Assembly: GCF_007625115.1 (NCBI RefSeq)
Contig: NZ_VMNH01000003.1
Coordinates: 1 to 64,000, forward strand
Direction: 5' to 3'
DNA length: 64,000 bases
DNA from: Sedimenticola selenatireducens
GTDB lineage: Bacteria > Pseudomonadota > Gammaproteobacteria > Chromatiales > Chromatiaceae
The stretch's first letter is position 1; the number at the start of each line of letters is the position of its first letter. Shown here in pieces: positions 41,670 through 48,933 of this stretch. The notes under the pieces are model-generated. The model was not told the origin of the DNA, searched no databases, and was given only the letters and a program-made list of their open reading frames with translations. The position numbers and the translations under genes are program-made.

Positions 41670-42434
41670 ATGCAAACGCTGGCTATTTTTAATCCACATC
41701 CGAAGGTTGGGAAAACCACCTTTTGTGTCAATTTTGGGCATGCGCTTGCCCTGGCAGGTCAGCAGGTGACGCTGATTGATTTTGATCCAAACGGAATGCT
41801 TTGTGATTGCTTGGGGTTGTTCCGGCCGCCCAGTCAGGGTATCGATCAAGTGCTCATGGGAAAGGCCAAACTAGAAGCCGTTTCTGTCAGTACGCGTGAT
41901 GAAATGCATGTCGTTCCAGGGGGTAATATGCTATCGGAGCTTGCTTCCGGTGCCTTGTCTGATATGGAGAAAGGGCTCTTATTGCAGCGCATCTTGTTGA
42001 CGGAACCATTGGATCAGGACTACTTGATTTTTGATTGCCCCTCAACTTCAGATTTATTGGTTGCGAATGCACTGTTGGCAGTTGATCGTGTGATTATCCC
42101 GCTGGCTGGTGATGAGCAGGGAGCAAATTCACTGCCGCATTTGTTGGAAACAGTGCAACGGTTTGGCAAGGCAAGGGGGCGACCACTTTACTACAATATC
42201 GTGATGAACAGGATACCGGCTAGGCGTCGCCTGACAGGCGTCGCCGCTTCAAAATTTTCTGCACTTGCTCCTGGTCATTTTTTAAAAACGGTAGTGTGTT
42301 TGTCACTGCAATTAACAGAGGCCCAAAAGATCGGCCGTACAATATTTGAGTACCGGCCGCATAGTCGTTCGGCCAGTGATTTTAGACAGTTAGCGGCAGA
42401 GTATATTAAGCAAGATGTCTGTGTAGATGGATAA
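41670..42434 (+). CDS. MinD/ParA-like ATPase with atypical P-loop
   Basis: 254 residues of the deviant Walker A family. The P-loop reads NPHPKVGKTTF (residues 8-18). In standard members it is KGGxGKTT; here the first, signature lysine position is H10 and a lysine appears at 12 instead. Switch residues D37/D39 (LIDFDPNG) and a Walker B-like D122 (LIFDCPS) are kept. Such ATPases place chromosomes, septa, flagella or chemoreceptors by ATP-dependent dimerisation. A ParB-type partner is absent; the neighbours are c-di-GMP and STAS genes, so a polar or signalling role is more likely than plasmid partition. Confidence 0.75.
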   Translation: MQTLAIFNPHPKVGKTTFCVNFGHALALAGQQVTLIDFDPNGMLCDCLGLFRPPSQGIDQVLMGKAKLEAVSVSTRDEMHVVPGGNMLSELASGALSDMEKGLLLQRILLTEPLDQDYLIFDCPSTSDLLVANALLAVDRVIIPLAGDEQGANSLPHLLETVQRFGKARGRPLYYNIVMNRIPARRRLTGVAASKFSALAPGHFLKTVVCLSLQLTEAQKIGRTIFEYRPHSRSASDFRQLAAEYIKQDVCVDG

Positions 42435-42560
42435 AATTGCCAAAGTTACTATTGGTTTTAGATGAGTAGTAGCGTTACCGGCTGCCGGTATTTCAAACTT
42501 GGTTTAGGATGAAGTGCATCGTTGAGAAAAATATTCAGAGTGGTTTATACGTCAGGTTAA

Positions 42561-42578
42561 CCAGAAAACGCTTTCTGG
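42561..42578 (+). repeat. Hairpin between the ParA-like and STAS genes
   Basis: CCAGAAA (42561-42567) pairs exactly with TTTCTGG (42572-42578) around ACGC. T-rich sequence starts about eight bases later, so it is not a good terminator. A second small palindrome, TACCG/CGGTA, is at 42476-42490. Confidence 0.55.
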
Positions 42579-42636
42579 CATGTGGATTTTTAAAAGCTAG
42601 GTGAGTAATAAAGTAATTGGACTTGGGAGCGCGGAA

Positions 42637-42939
42637 ATGAGTGTAATGGCAAAAGAATCAGAGGATCAAAAACAGGTAACTATCAACGTCTCGGGGCGGT
42701 TTGATTTTTCCTGTCATCAGGAATTTTCGGGCGCCTATAAACAATACCCAAGAGGTGAGCGCCTGTTTGTTGTCGATCTTGCGGAGACGGAATACATGGA
42801 TAGTTCCTCAATGGGTATGCTGCTGCAGCTCCGAGAACATGCCAGCCATGAAGGCTCAGTGGTACTCAATAATGCAAATGAATCCGTAAAAGAGATCCTG
42901 CAGATCGCGCAATTCGATAAACTGTTTACAATTGCCTGA
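42637..42939 (+). CDS. STAS domain protein (anti-sigma factor antagonist type)
   Basis: 100 residues from the ATG at 42637, seven bases after GGGAG; a GTG at 42601 would give 112 residues. The STAS core is clear: FVVDLAETEYMDSSSMGMLL, where S56 of the DSS motif is the expected phosphorylated serine as in SpoIIAA. Such proteins release sigma factors or other partners by binding anti-sigma kinases. In Pseudomonas the STAS protein HsbA links c-di-GMP and FlgM/sigma-28 control, a parallel to the sigma-28-like promoter upstream. No anti-sigma kinase or PP2C phosphatase is in the window. Confidence 0.85.
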   Translation: MSVMAKESEDQKQVTINVSGRFDFSCHQEFSGAYKQYPRGERLFVVDLAETEYMDSSSMGMLLQLREHASHEGSVVLNNANESVKEILQIAQFDKLFTIA

Positions 42940-43069
42940 TCTGTTTTGAGCAGTAATCCTGATTGCAGTAGCACCAAGGTCTGGGTTTTAGCGCTAATCT
43001 GGGGACGGTGGGCTAGAATCTGAACTCCAATTACCCTATCCTTGCCCTTTTTCTGCCGGGACAACGAAC

Positions 43070-44161
43070 ATGGGTTTTAAATGCGGTATCGTCGGCTTGC
43101 CCAATGTCGGCAAGTCGACTCTCTTTAATGCGCTGACACAGGCCACCATTGCAGCCGAAAATTATCCTTTCTGCACAATTGATCCCAATGTAGGTGTTGT
43201 CCCTGTCGCTGATCCCCGTCAGCTTGAATTGGCAAAAATCGTAAAGCCACAAAATATTGTCCCGACCGCGATGCAGTTTGTTGATATCGCAGGCTTGGTT
43301 GAAGGGGCCTCACGTGGTGAGGGGTTGGGTAATAAGTTTCTTGCCAATATCCGTGAAACCGATGCCATCTGCCATGTGGTCCGATGCTTTGAAGATGATG
43401 ATGTGGTGCATGTCGCTGGCAAGATTGACCCCCTTTCCGACATTGAGATTATCAATACAGAGTTAGCCTTGGCCGATATGGAGTCTGTAGAGAAGGCACT
43501 GCTCAAAGCGGTCAAGCAGGCCCGGACCGGCGATAAAAAAGTGTTGTCACAGAAGGAGTTGCTGGAGTCAGTCAAGGCGCATCTTGATGCAGGTGAGCCT
43601 GTTCGGTCAATGGATCTGTCACAAGAACAGCTGTTGATGTTACGTGATCTGCACCTGCTGACCATAAAGCCGACCCTCTATATTGCCAACGTATCCGACA
43701 GTGGTTTTGTCGATAATCCGCTGCTGGTTGCGGTTGAGGCGTTGGCTGCACGGGAAGGTGCTGGTGTAGTAGCCGTATGTGCCGCAATTGAAGCAGAATT
43801 GGCTGATCTGGATGATGATGAGCGGCAGGAGTTTCTTGCTGATATGGGGCTGGAAGAGCCTGGGTTGGATCGTGTGGTACGTGCCGGTTACAAGCTGCTA
43901 GGTCTTGAGACCTATTTTACAGCGGGTGTCAAAGAGGTGCGTGCCTGGACAATTCCGAAGGGTGCTACGGCTCCCCAGGCTGCAGGTGTAATTCATACTG
44001 ACTTTGAACGCGGTTTTATTCGCGCAGAAGTGATTGCCTATGATGACTTCATTGCCTGCAAGGGTGAGCAGGGTGCAAAGGAGGCAGGGAAGCTTCGCTT
44101 GGAAGGCAAAGACTATGTGGTAAAAGATGGTGACGTCATCCATTTTCGTTTCAATGTTTGA
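43070..44161 (+). CDS. ychF: Redox-regulated ATPase YchF
   Basis: 363 residues, exactly the E. coli length. The Obg-type P-loop [15 protein letters not shown] is near the N-terminus, then [20 protein letters not shown], a coiled coil, and the C-terminal TGS domain ([20 protein letters not shown]). YchF binds ATP rather than GTP, associates with ribosomes and affects oxidative-stress survival. It is placed between the STAS gene and tRNA-Met. Confidence 0.97.
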   Translation: MGFKCGIVGLPNVGKSTLFNALTQATIAAENYPFCTIDPNVGVVPVADPRQLELAKIVKPQNIVPTAMQFVDIAGLVEGASRGEGLGNKFLANIRETDAICHVVRCFEDDDVVHVAGKIDPLSDIEIINTELALADMESVEKALLKAVKQARTGDKKVLSQKELLESVKAHLDAGEPVRSMDLSQEQLLMLRDLHLLTIKPTLYIANVSDSGFVDNPLLVAVEALAAREGAGVVAVCAAIEAELADLDDDERQEFLADMGLEEPGLDRVVRAGYKLLGLETYFTAGVKEVRAWTIPKGATAPQAAGVIHTDFERGFIRAEVIAYDDFIACKGEQGAKEAGKLRLEGKDYVVKDGDVIHFRFNV

Positions 44162-44272
44162 CGCTGTTTGGTCGGTAGATGAAGGGTAAGTATCTGCGCA
44201 GGTAAAAATCATGCAGATCAATAAGATACCTTTTTAGGTGTGCGTGCTTGTCCATAAAGAGGGCGTTTTGAA

Positions 44273-44301
44273 TTGACACACCGCAGAAGCCCCGGTATAT
44301 T
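44273..44301 (+). promoter_or_regulatory. Promoter of tRNA-Met
   Basis: TTGACA (44273-44278) and TATATT (44296-44301) with a 17-base spacer, followed by a GC-rich discriminator, 12 bases before tRNA-Met. Confidence 0.9.
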
Positions 44302-44313
44302 TCCCCGCCTTCT

Positions 44314-44390
44314 GGCTACGTAGCTCAGTTGGTTAGAGCGACGGACTCATAACCCGTAGGTCGGTGGTTCAATTCCACCCGTAGCCACCA
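44314..44390 (+). tRNA. metT: tRNA-Met, elongator (anticodon CAT)
   Basis: 77 nt with encoded CCA. The acceptor GGCTACG/CGTAGCC and D arm match elongator tRNA-Met; the initiator features (C1-A72 mismatch, GGG/CCC in the anticodon stem) are absent. The anticodon CAT is at 44348-44350. tRNA-Ile2 with lysidine is less likely, given the acceptor stem. Confidence 0.93.
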
Positions 44391-44397
44391 GATAAAG

Positions 44398-44430
44398 GCC
44401 TCATGACAACGTCATGGGGCTTTTCTTTTG
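44398..44430 (+). terminator. Terminator after tRNA-Met
   Basis: GCCTCATGAC (44398-44407) pairs with GTCATGGGGC (44411-44420, one wobble), then TTTTCTTTT. It also separates the tRNA from the convergent YSC84-like gene. Confidence 0.88.
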
Positions 44431-44997
44431 TTAGCGTGCCGGATCGAAACCGAATTTCTGTCCACCAACAGCGGCTTCATACATCAGGCCACCCTTGGGC
44501 ATGGTGAATATGGCAACGCCGTTGTCATAGTCCGCATCGGCCGATGCTCCCGCTGTGACGGCGACTGCAGAGGCTTGTGCATTAAACTCAAAATTGCCAC
44601 TGGTAAAGTCATCCAGGGCATGCTTGTCCTTAAAGAAAATAATCTCTGTGTAGGCTTGGCCACCAAGCTGAAAACCGATTGTCAGCTGGGATAGGCTGGA
44701 TGTGCCAATAAATTTCCCCTGGCGGTAAACCTCTCCCTCGCCATAGGCACCCCCCAGACCAAAGCCGGCTTTTCCAACGGTGGGAAATATGGCATAGCCA
44801 TAGGCCTTTTTGAAGAATAGCTTCAGGCCAGGATCTTTTGATTTGAGCCGATTGATGGCGGTATCTACATCGCGGTTGCCTGTAGTGCTACTGGCTTCTT
44901 TTTTGTCTTCCTGTGGATTCCATCCTGCGCTTACGGTTTGAGCTGCAGCAACGGAGAGCAGTAATACAAGAGTGAATGAAATACTTCTGAATTTCAT
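44431..44997 (-). CDS. YSC84/Ysc84-like lipid-binding secreted protein
   Basis: 188 residues from the ATG at 44997 (MKFRSISFTLVLLLSVAAAQ), with an AAAGGA site upstream. A signal peptide covers about residues 1-25, with likely cleavage after VSA. The mature part contains the SYLF/YSC84 core: RLKSKDPGLKLFFKKAYGYA, FPTVGKAGFGLGGAYGEGEV, and TIGFQLGGQAYTEIIFFKDK. Family members bind phosphoinositides or lipids in eukaryotes; in bacteria they are periplasmic or outer-membrane associated with unknown function. Transcribed alone and convergent with tRNA-Met. Confidence 0.85.
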   Translation of the reverse strand: MKFRSISFTLVLLLSVAAAQTVSAGWNPQEDKKEASSTTGNRDVDTAINRLKSKDPGLKLFFKKAYGYAIFPTVGKAGFGLGGAYGEGEVYRQGKFIGTSSLSQLTIGFQLGGQAYTEIIFFKDKHALDDFTSGNFEFNAQASAVAVTAGASADADYDNGVAIFTMPKGGLMYEAAVGGQKFGFDPAR

Positions 44998-45228
44998 GTT
45001 GTTCAAGATCCTTTCGGTTGTGAATACAGGTGATTTAAACACGAGCCTATTGATTTAAATGTGACTGCCCTTCCCCTTTACATGAATAGGTTGGCGGCAA
45101 GGATTGAGAAATCTTGGGCGTTGGTGGAAACTTTTTCCGTTTAATCCGGTCTTTATTAGTGATGTCGTACATTCCTAATGTCCGGCATGAGTGATATGAA
45201 GTGTGCTTTTGTTCATTAGGACTCCCCT

Positions 45229-45280
45229 TCAGACGAATAGTCTGACTTAACGCCGCCCCCTCCCCTGGGCGGTTTTTTTT
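45229..45280 (+). terminator. Orphan terminator with preceding hairpin (possible small RNA 3' end)
   Basis: TCAGAC (45229-45234) pairs with GTCTGA (45240-45245). A second stem, CCGCCC (45253-45258) with GGGCGG (45267-45272), is followed by eight T residues. No + strand gene lies upstream: YSC84 runs the other way. The predicted amtB start site is about 80 bases later, so this would end a separate short transcript from 45050-45230. Confidence 0.6.
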
Positions 45281-45293
45281 GCGCGTTAATTAA

Positions 45294-45310
45294 TGCACCA
45301 CTTTAGTGCA
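45294..45310 (+). promoter_or_regulatory. NtrC-like binding site
   Basis: TGCACCACTTTAGTGCA is an inverted repeat close to the E. coli NtrC site TGCACCA-N3-TGGTGCA. An additional half-site TGGTGCA lies at 45323-45329. The centre is about 60 bases upstream of the predicted sigma-54 start. Confidence 0.65.
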
Positions 45311-45335
45311 AGTTTATCCCGGTGGTGCATCCAAA

Positions 45336-45352
45336 GGGTGCGGTGCCTGCAT
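45336..45352 (+). promoter_or_regulatory. amtB: Sigma-54-like promoter of amtB
   Basis: GGGTGCGGTGCCTGCAT holds GG (45337-45338) and GC (45349-45350) ten bases apart, the invariant -24/-12 spacing of sigma-54 promoters. With the NtrC-like site upstream it fits nitrogen-regulated expression. The predicted transcript starts near 45362. Confidence 0.6.
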
Positions 45353-45521
45353 CTTTTTGATTCGTTTATTTATCAACTTATTGTATTTATTGTGAATTAT
45401 TCATGGGCATGAATTGTGCATTTGTTTGGTCGTTTTGCCCTTTTGGGTTAAATGGTCATATGGATCAGATAAAACAGGCACTCGTCGGCGGTGCCTTTTC
45501 TTTATGCTTGGGAGTGATGTA

Positions 45522-46817
45522 ATGAAAAAACCTCTATTAATAATGCCACCGATGGCTTTGCTGCCAGGACTGGTACAGGCCGAGGAGGCGGCCTTGAATG
45601 GTGCCAATACCGCTTGGATACTGACGTCTACTGCGCTGGTGCTGTTTATGACCCTGCCGGGTTTGGCGCTGTTTTATGGCGGTCTGGTGAGGACCAAGAA
45701 TGTGCTCTCGGTGTTGATGCAGTGTTTTGCCATTGCAGGGGCGGCATCCATTATCTGGTTGGTTTTTGGCTACAGTATTGCCTTTGGCGAAGGAAACGCC
45801 TGGATTGGTGATTTCAGCAAGGTCATGATGGCCGGGGTAGGTCGGGACTCCCTGTCTGGTGATATACCTGAATCACTTTTTATGTTGTTTCAGATGACTT
45901 TTGCCGTTATTACGCCAGCGCTGATTATCGGTGGTTATGCAGAGCGGATGAAGTTTTCCTCCATGCTGTTGTTTAGCTGTATCTGGTTGGTGGTTGTCTA
46001 TTCACCGATTACCCACTGGGTTTGGGGGGGTGGCTGGCTACAGCAGATGGGCCTGTTTGATTTTGCTGGCGGCGTGGTGGTCCATATCACGGCCGGTGTG
46101 GCTGCCTTGGTTGCTGCGGTGGTCTTGGGGCCACGCAAAGGTTTCCCGACAACCGCAATGCCACCCCACAACATGACCATGACGGTCACTGGTGCTGGCA
46201 TGCTCTGGGTTGGCTGGTTTGGCTTTAATGGCGGCAGTGCATTGGCGGCCAATGGTGATGCTGCTATGGCCATGCTTTCGACTCACATATCAGCGGCGGC
46301 AGGTGCCATGACCTGGTCGTTCATTGAGTGGAAGCGTTTCGGTAAGCCCAGTGTGTTGGGGGCCGTTACGGGTATGGTGGCTGGTTTGGGTACCATTACA
46401 CCGGCGTCAGGCTTTGTGGGACCGGGTGGGGCGCTGATCATTGGTCTGCTTGCGGGGGGCGTCTGCTTTACCGCCACGCAATACATCAAGCGTGTGCTGA
46501 AGATTGATGACTCTCTCGATGTATTCCCAGTTCACGGTATTGGCGGCATTATGGGTACCTTGCTGGCAGGTGTGCTTTCGTCGACAGAACTGGGCGTATT
46601 CAGTGGCTTCGGATTTGCTGATGGCATTGAGAGCATGGGTGGGCAGTTTTGGGTGCAGTTTGTTGGTGTGACTGTAGGTATTGTGTTCACCGCGGTGGGA
46701 ACTTACCTGATTTTGAAGCTGGTTGCGTTGATGACGAATGGTCTCCGTGTTAGCGAAGAGCAGGAAGTTGAAGGCCTGGATATCGTCAGCCATGAGGAGT
46801 CAGGTTATAACTATTGA
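45522..46817 (+). CDS. amtB: Ammonium transporter Amt
   Basis: 431 residues from the ATG at 45522, with GGGAG upstream; an open frame extends to 45414 but those residues are not family-like. A signal peptide (MKKPLLIMPPMALLPGLVQA) precedes eleven spans. Hallmarks are ALFYGGLVRTKNVLSVLMQ, FAGGVVVHITAGVAALVAAV with the first pore histidine, and FPVHGIGGIMGTL with the second. It moves ammonium into the cell. A partner glnK is normally upstream but is missing here. Confidence 0.96.
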   Translation: MKKPLLIMPPMALLPGLVQAEEAALNGANTAWILTSTALVLFMTLPGLALFYGGLVRTKNVLSVLMQCFAIAGAASIIWLVFGYSIAFGEGNAWIGDFSKVMMAGVGRDSLSGDIPESLFMLFQMTFAVITPALIIGGYAERMKFSSMLLFSCIWLVVVYSPITHWVWGGGWLQQMGLFDFAGGVVVHITAGVAALVAAVVLGPRKGFPTTAMPPHNMTMTVTGAGMLWVGWFGFNGGSALAANGDAAMAMLSTHISAAAGAMTWSFIEWKRFGKPSVLGAVTGMVAGLGTITPASGFVGPGGALIIGLLAGGVCFTATQYIKRVLKIDDSLDVFPVHGIGGIMGTLLAGVLSSTELGVFSGFGFADGIESMGGQFWVQFVGVTVGIVFTAVGTYLILKLVALMTNGLRVSEEQEVEGLDIVSHEESGYNY

Positions 46818-46824
46818 TCGATAA

Positions 46825-46850
46825 AGGGGTGGCGCGATGGCGCTGCCCCT
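46825..46850 (+). repeat. GC-rich hairpin after amtB
   Basis: AGGGGTGGCGC (46825-46835) pairs with GCGCTGCCCCT (46840-46850) over 11 positions with two wobbles. No T-run follows, so it may stabilise the transcript end or be a factor-dependent terminator. Confidence 0.6.
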
Positions 46851-47026
46851 GATTCCTGCTGGTAATCCACACTGTTTTAGTTCAAGTGCACGATCCGCCT
46901 ATAGTCTAGGCCTTCCCTTCAAATCCCCTGTGCAGTGAAATTATCACTAGCGTAGTGAATTACCGTGTCTTGTCGACGCATTTTATTCTGATAGTATTGG
47001 AAATCGATACTTAAATGAAGAGTACT

Positions 47027-47770
47027 ATGTCGCAGACAATCCAACTGATCGACACCCTGAAAAAGGTGCTGAAGGCACATGGCAAGACCTATGCCGATGT
47101 GTCGAGCCATCTTGGGCTCTCCGAAGCCAGTGTAAAGCGACTCTTTTCTGATAAGAGCTTCTCACTACAGCGACTGGATCAGATTTGTCAGCTGATTGAC
47201 CTGGAGATATCTGATTTAGTAAAACAGATGGAGGCAGAAGCAAAGGCACCCATCACGAGTCTCACGATAGAGCAGGAGCGTGAGCTGGCGGCGGATGTTG
47301 AGTTGCTGCTGATAGCGGTGTGTGCATTGAACCGCTGGACATATCAACAGATGGTTAGTTATTACCAACTGTCAGAGACGCGATGTATTCAGCATCTGGC
47401 TAGATTAGACCGATTGAAACTGATTGAGCTGCTGCCAAAAAACAGGATCAAACTTTTAGTCGCGACAAATTTTAAATGGCGCGAGGACGGGCCGATACAG
47501 CGCTTCTACCAAGAGAAGCTGGAAGCCGATTTTTTCAGCTCCCGTTTTGTGAAGGAGCATGAGCGGTTGATTGTTATTAACGGTATGCTGGCCACCAGTT
47601 CGAATGCGGTTTTTCAGCGTAAGTTGGAGCAGTTGGTGCGGGAGTTTGATGAGTTGAACCAGGATGATGCCCAGCTTCCTTTCGATCAACGATACGGTAC
47701 TACAGTCGTGTTGGCTTTAAGGCGTTGGCAATATGGGCTGTTCGAGAGTTTCAGGAAGAAGCCAAAGTGA
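47027..47770 (+). CDS. XRE-type helix-turn-helix regulator
   Basis: 247 residues from the ATG at 47027 (MSQTIQLIDTLKKVLKAHGK), with GAAGAG upstream; an ATG at 47015 is also possible. Residues 8-60 form a Cro/C1-type HTH (TYADVSSHLGLSEASVKRLF). The rest, about 185 residues, is an alpha-helical region with no metal or enzyme motif I can name. Similar proteins are known as stand-alone regulators in proteobacteria. It lies between amtB and an OmpR-type regulator; targets are unknown. Confidence 0.75.
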   Translation: MSQTIQLIDTLKKVLKAHGKTYADVSSHLGLSEASVKRLFSDKSFSLQRLDQICQLIDLEISDLVKQMEAEAKAPITSLTIEQERELAADVELLLIAVCALNRWTYQQMVSYYQLSETRCIQHLARLDRLKLIELLPKNRIKLLVATNFKWREDGPIQRFYQEKLEADFFSSRFVKEHERLIVINGMLATSSNAVFQRKLEQLVREFDELNQDDAQLPFDQRYGTTVVLALRRWQYGLFESFRKKPK

Positions 47771-47880
47771 GCGATGCTCGGGTTTAGTCACAAGGTTATA
47801 AAGTGATACACTTTGTGCGGAATTAGCCCTGTGCTAGAAAATAGTCGGCAAGGTGTCTAGCCTACAGTGAGAGGTCGATA

Positions 47881-48582
47881 GTGCGAATAGCGGTTTTAGA
47901 GGACGATAAGGATCAGAATAAAATGATCCAGCTCTGGTTGGAGATGGGGGGGCACAGCTGCCATCCGCATCTGGATGCCGCTAGCTTTCAGAAAGATTTA
48001 AAACGGAGCAGCTTTGATCTGCTTATTCTCGACTGGGAGCTGAGCGTCTCTTCAGGGATCGAGGTTTTGGAGTGGGTGCGCAAGCAGATCGATTGGCGCA
48101 TTCCGGTGTTGTTTATGACGGCGCGGGATTCTGAGGAAGATATCGTCTATGCGCTGGAAAAAGGGGCGGATGATTATATTGTTAAGCCGGCCTCTAAAGC
48201 GGTGACACTGGCTCGGATTAATGCCCTTGCACGACGTAGTAATAGTGATAATCCCCAGGGAGAGACACTGGTGTTTGGTGACATGACACTCAACGTCCGA
48301 CAAAGTGAAGCGAGAGTGGCGGGTGAGTTGGTTGAACTGACAGATCGTGAGTTTCAATTGGCCGTGATGCTGTTTACCAATGTGGGTCGCCTTATATCGA
48401 GAGACCATCTGTTGGAAACGATCTGGGGTATTACTGCCAACATTGCGACGCGAACGGTAGATACTCATGTCAGCCGTTTGCGCCAAAAACTGCATTTGAC
48501 GCCGGAACATGGCTGGCAGTTAAAGGCTATCTACCAGCACGGCTATCGCCTTGAGCAGTTAAATGATAGTCAGGTAGCCTGA
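47881..48582 (+). CDS. OmpR/PhoB family response regulator (orphan)
   Basis: 233 residues, starting at a GTG with GAGAGG upstream. A receiver (acidic pair D8/D9, acceptor D51 in LILDWELS, K in DDYIVKPAS) is followed by a winged-helix DNA-binding domain (VELTDREFQLAVMLFTNVGR, TRTVDTHVSRLRQKLHL). No histidine kinase is next to it. It reads LDWELS where most have LDxxLP. The regulon is unknown. A terminator lies 226 bases downstream. Confidence 0.9.
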   Translation: MRIAVLEDDKDQNKMIQLWLEMGGHSCHPHLDAASFQKDLKRSSFDLLILDWELSVSSGIEVLEWVRKQIDWRIPVLFMTARDSEEDIVYALEKGADDYIVKPASKAVTLARINALARRSNSDNPQGETLVFGDMTLNVRQSEARVAGELVELTDREFQLAVMLFTNVGRLISRDHLLETIWGITANIATRTVDTHVSRLRQKLHLTPEHGWQLKAIYQHGYRLEQLNDSQVA

Positions 48583-48933
48583 CCCGTACTGTATTTCCTG
48601 CTCCGCGCCAACTGTCAACAATTGTAACGGTTCCCTTCTGCATGCTGAAAATCGGCTTCATTCAGTCTAAGCTGGTAACCTATTGACCAGATATTTGTTC
48701 TCCCCGGGATGAGCTGGGTGTGATTCTTTCGTCCCTGTGGGAATAATGAGTTTAGGGCAGAGTGTTGTGCAGAAGGATCGATCTCCAGGATGAGATCAGT
48801 GCCACTGAGCCCCACGTGAGTGGGGCTGCTTTTTGTGTACTTTGCGATCGATGGTCCTATCCAAACGGCATTGCGCTGAAAGTACAGATTGTGCTGATAG
48901 CCGCACGATCAGTTCAGGTTTGATGGGCTAGTG
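48583..48933 (+). other. Gap between the response regulator and the P-type ATPase
   Basis: 351 bases with no gene found. It contains the terminator at 48808-48832, so either the response-regulator mRNA has a ~225-base untranslated tail or a separate short RNA ends here. Confidence 0.4.
48808..48832 (+). terminator. Intrinsic terminator downstream of the response regulator
   Basis: AGCCCCAC (48808-48815) pairs perfectly with GTGGGGCT (48820-48827), loop GTGA, followed by GCTTTTTG. Confidence 0.85.

Noticed and set aside
43219-43665. 148-codon minus-strand ORF inside ychF
   Set aside because: Shadow of a strongly conserved gene on the other strand.
45414-45521. Upstream extension of amtB
   Set aside because: Residues are not Amt-like and precede a clear signal peptide with its own ribosome binding site at 45522.
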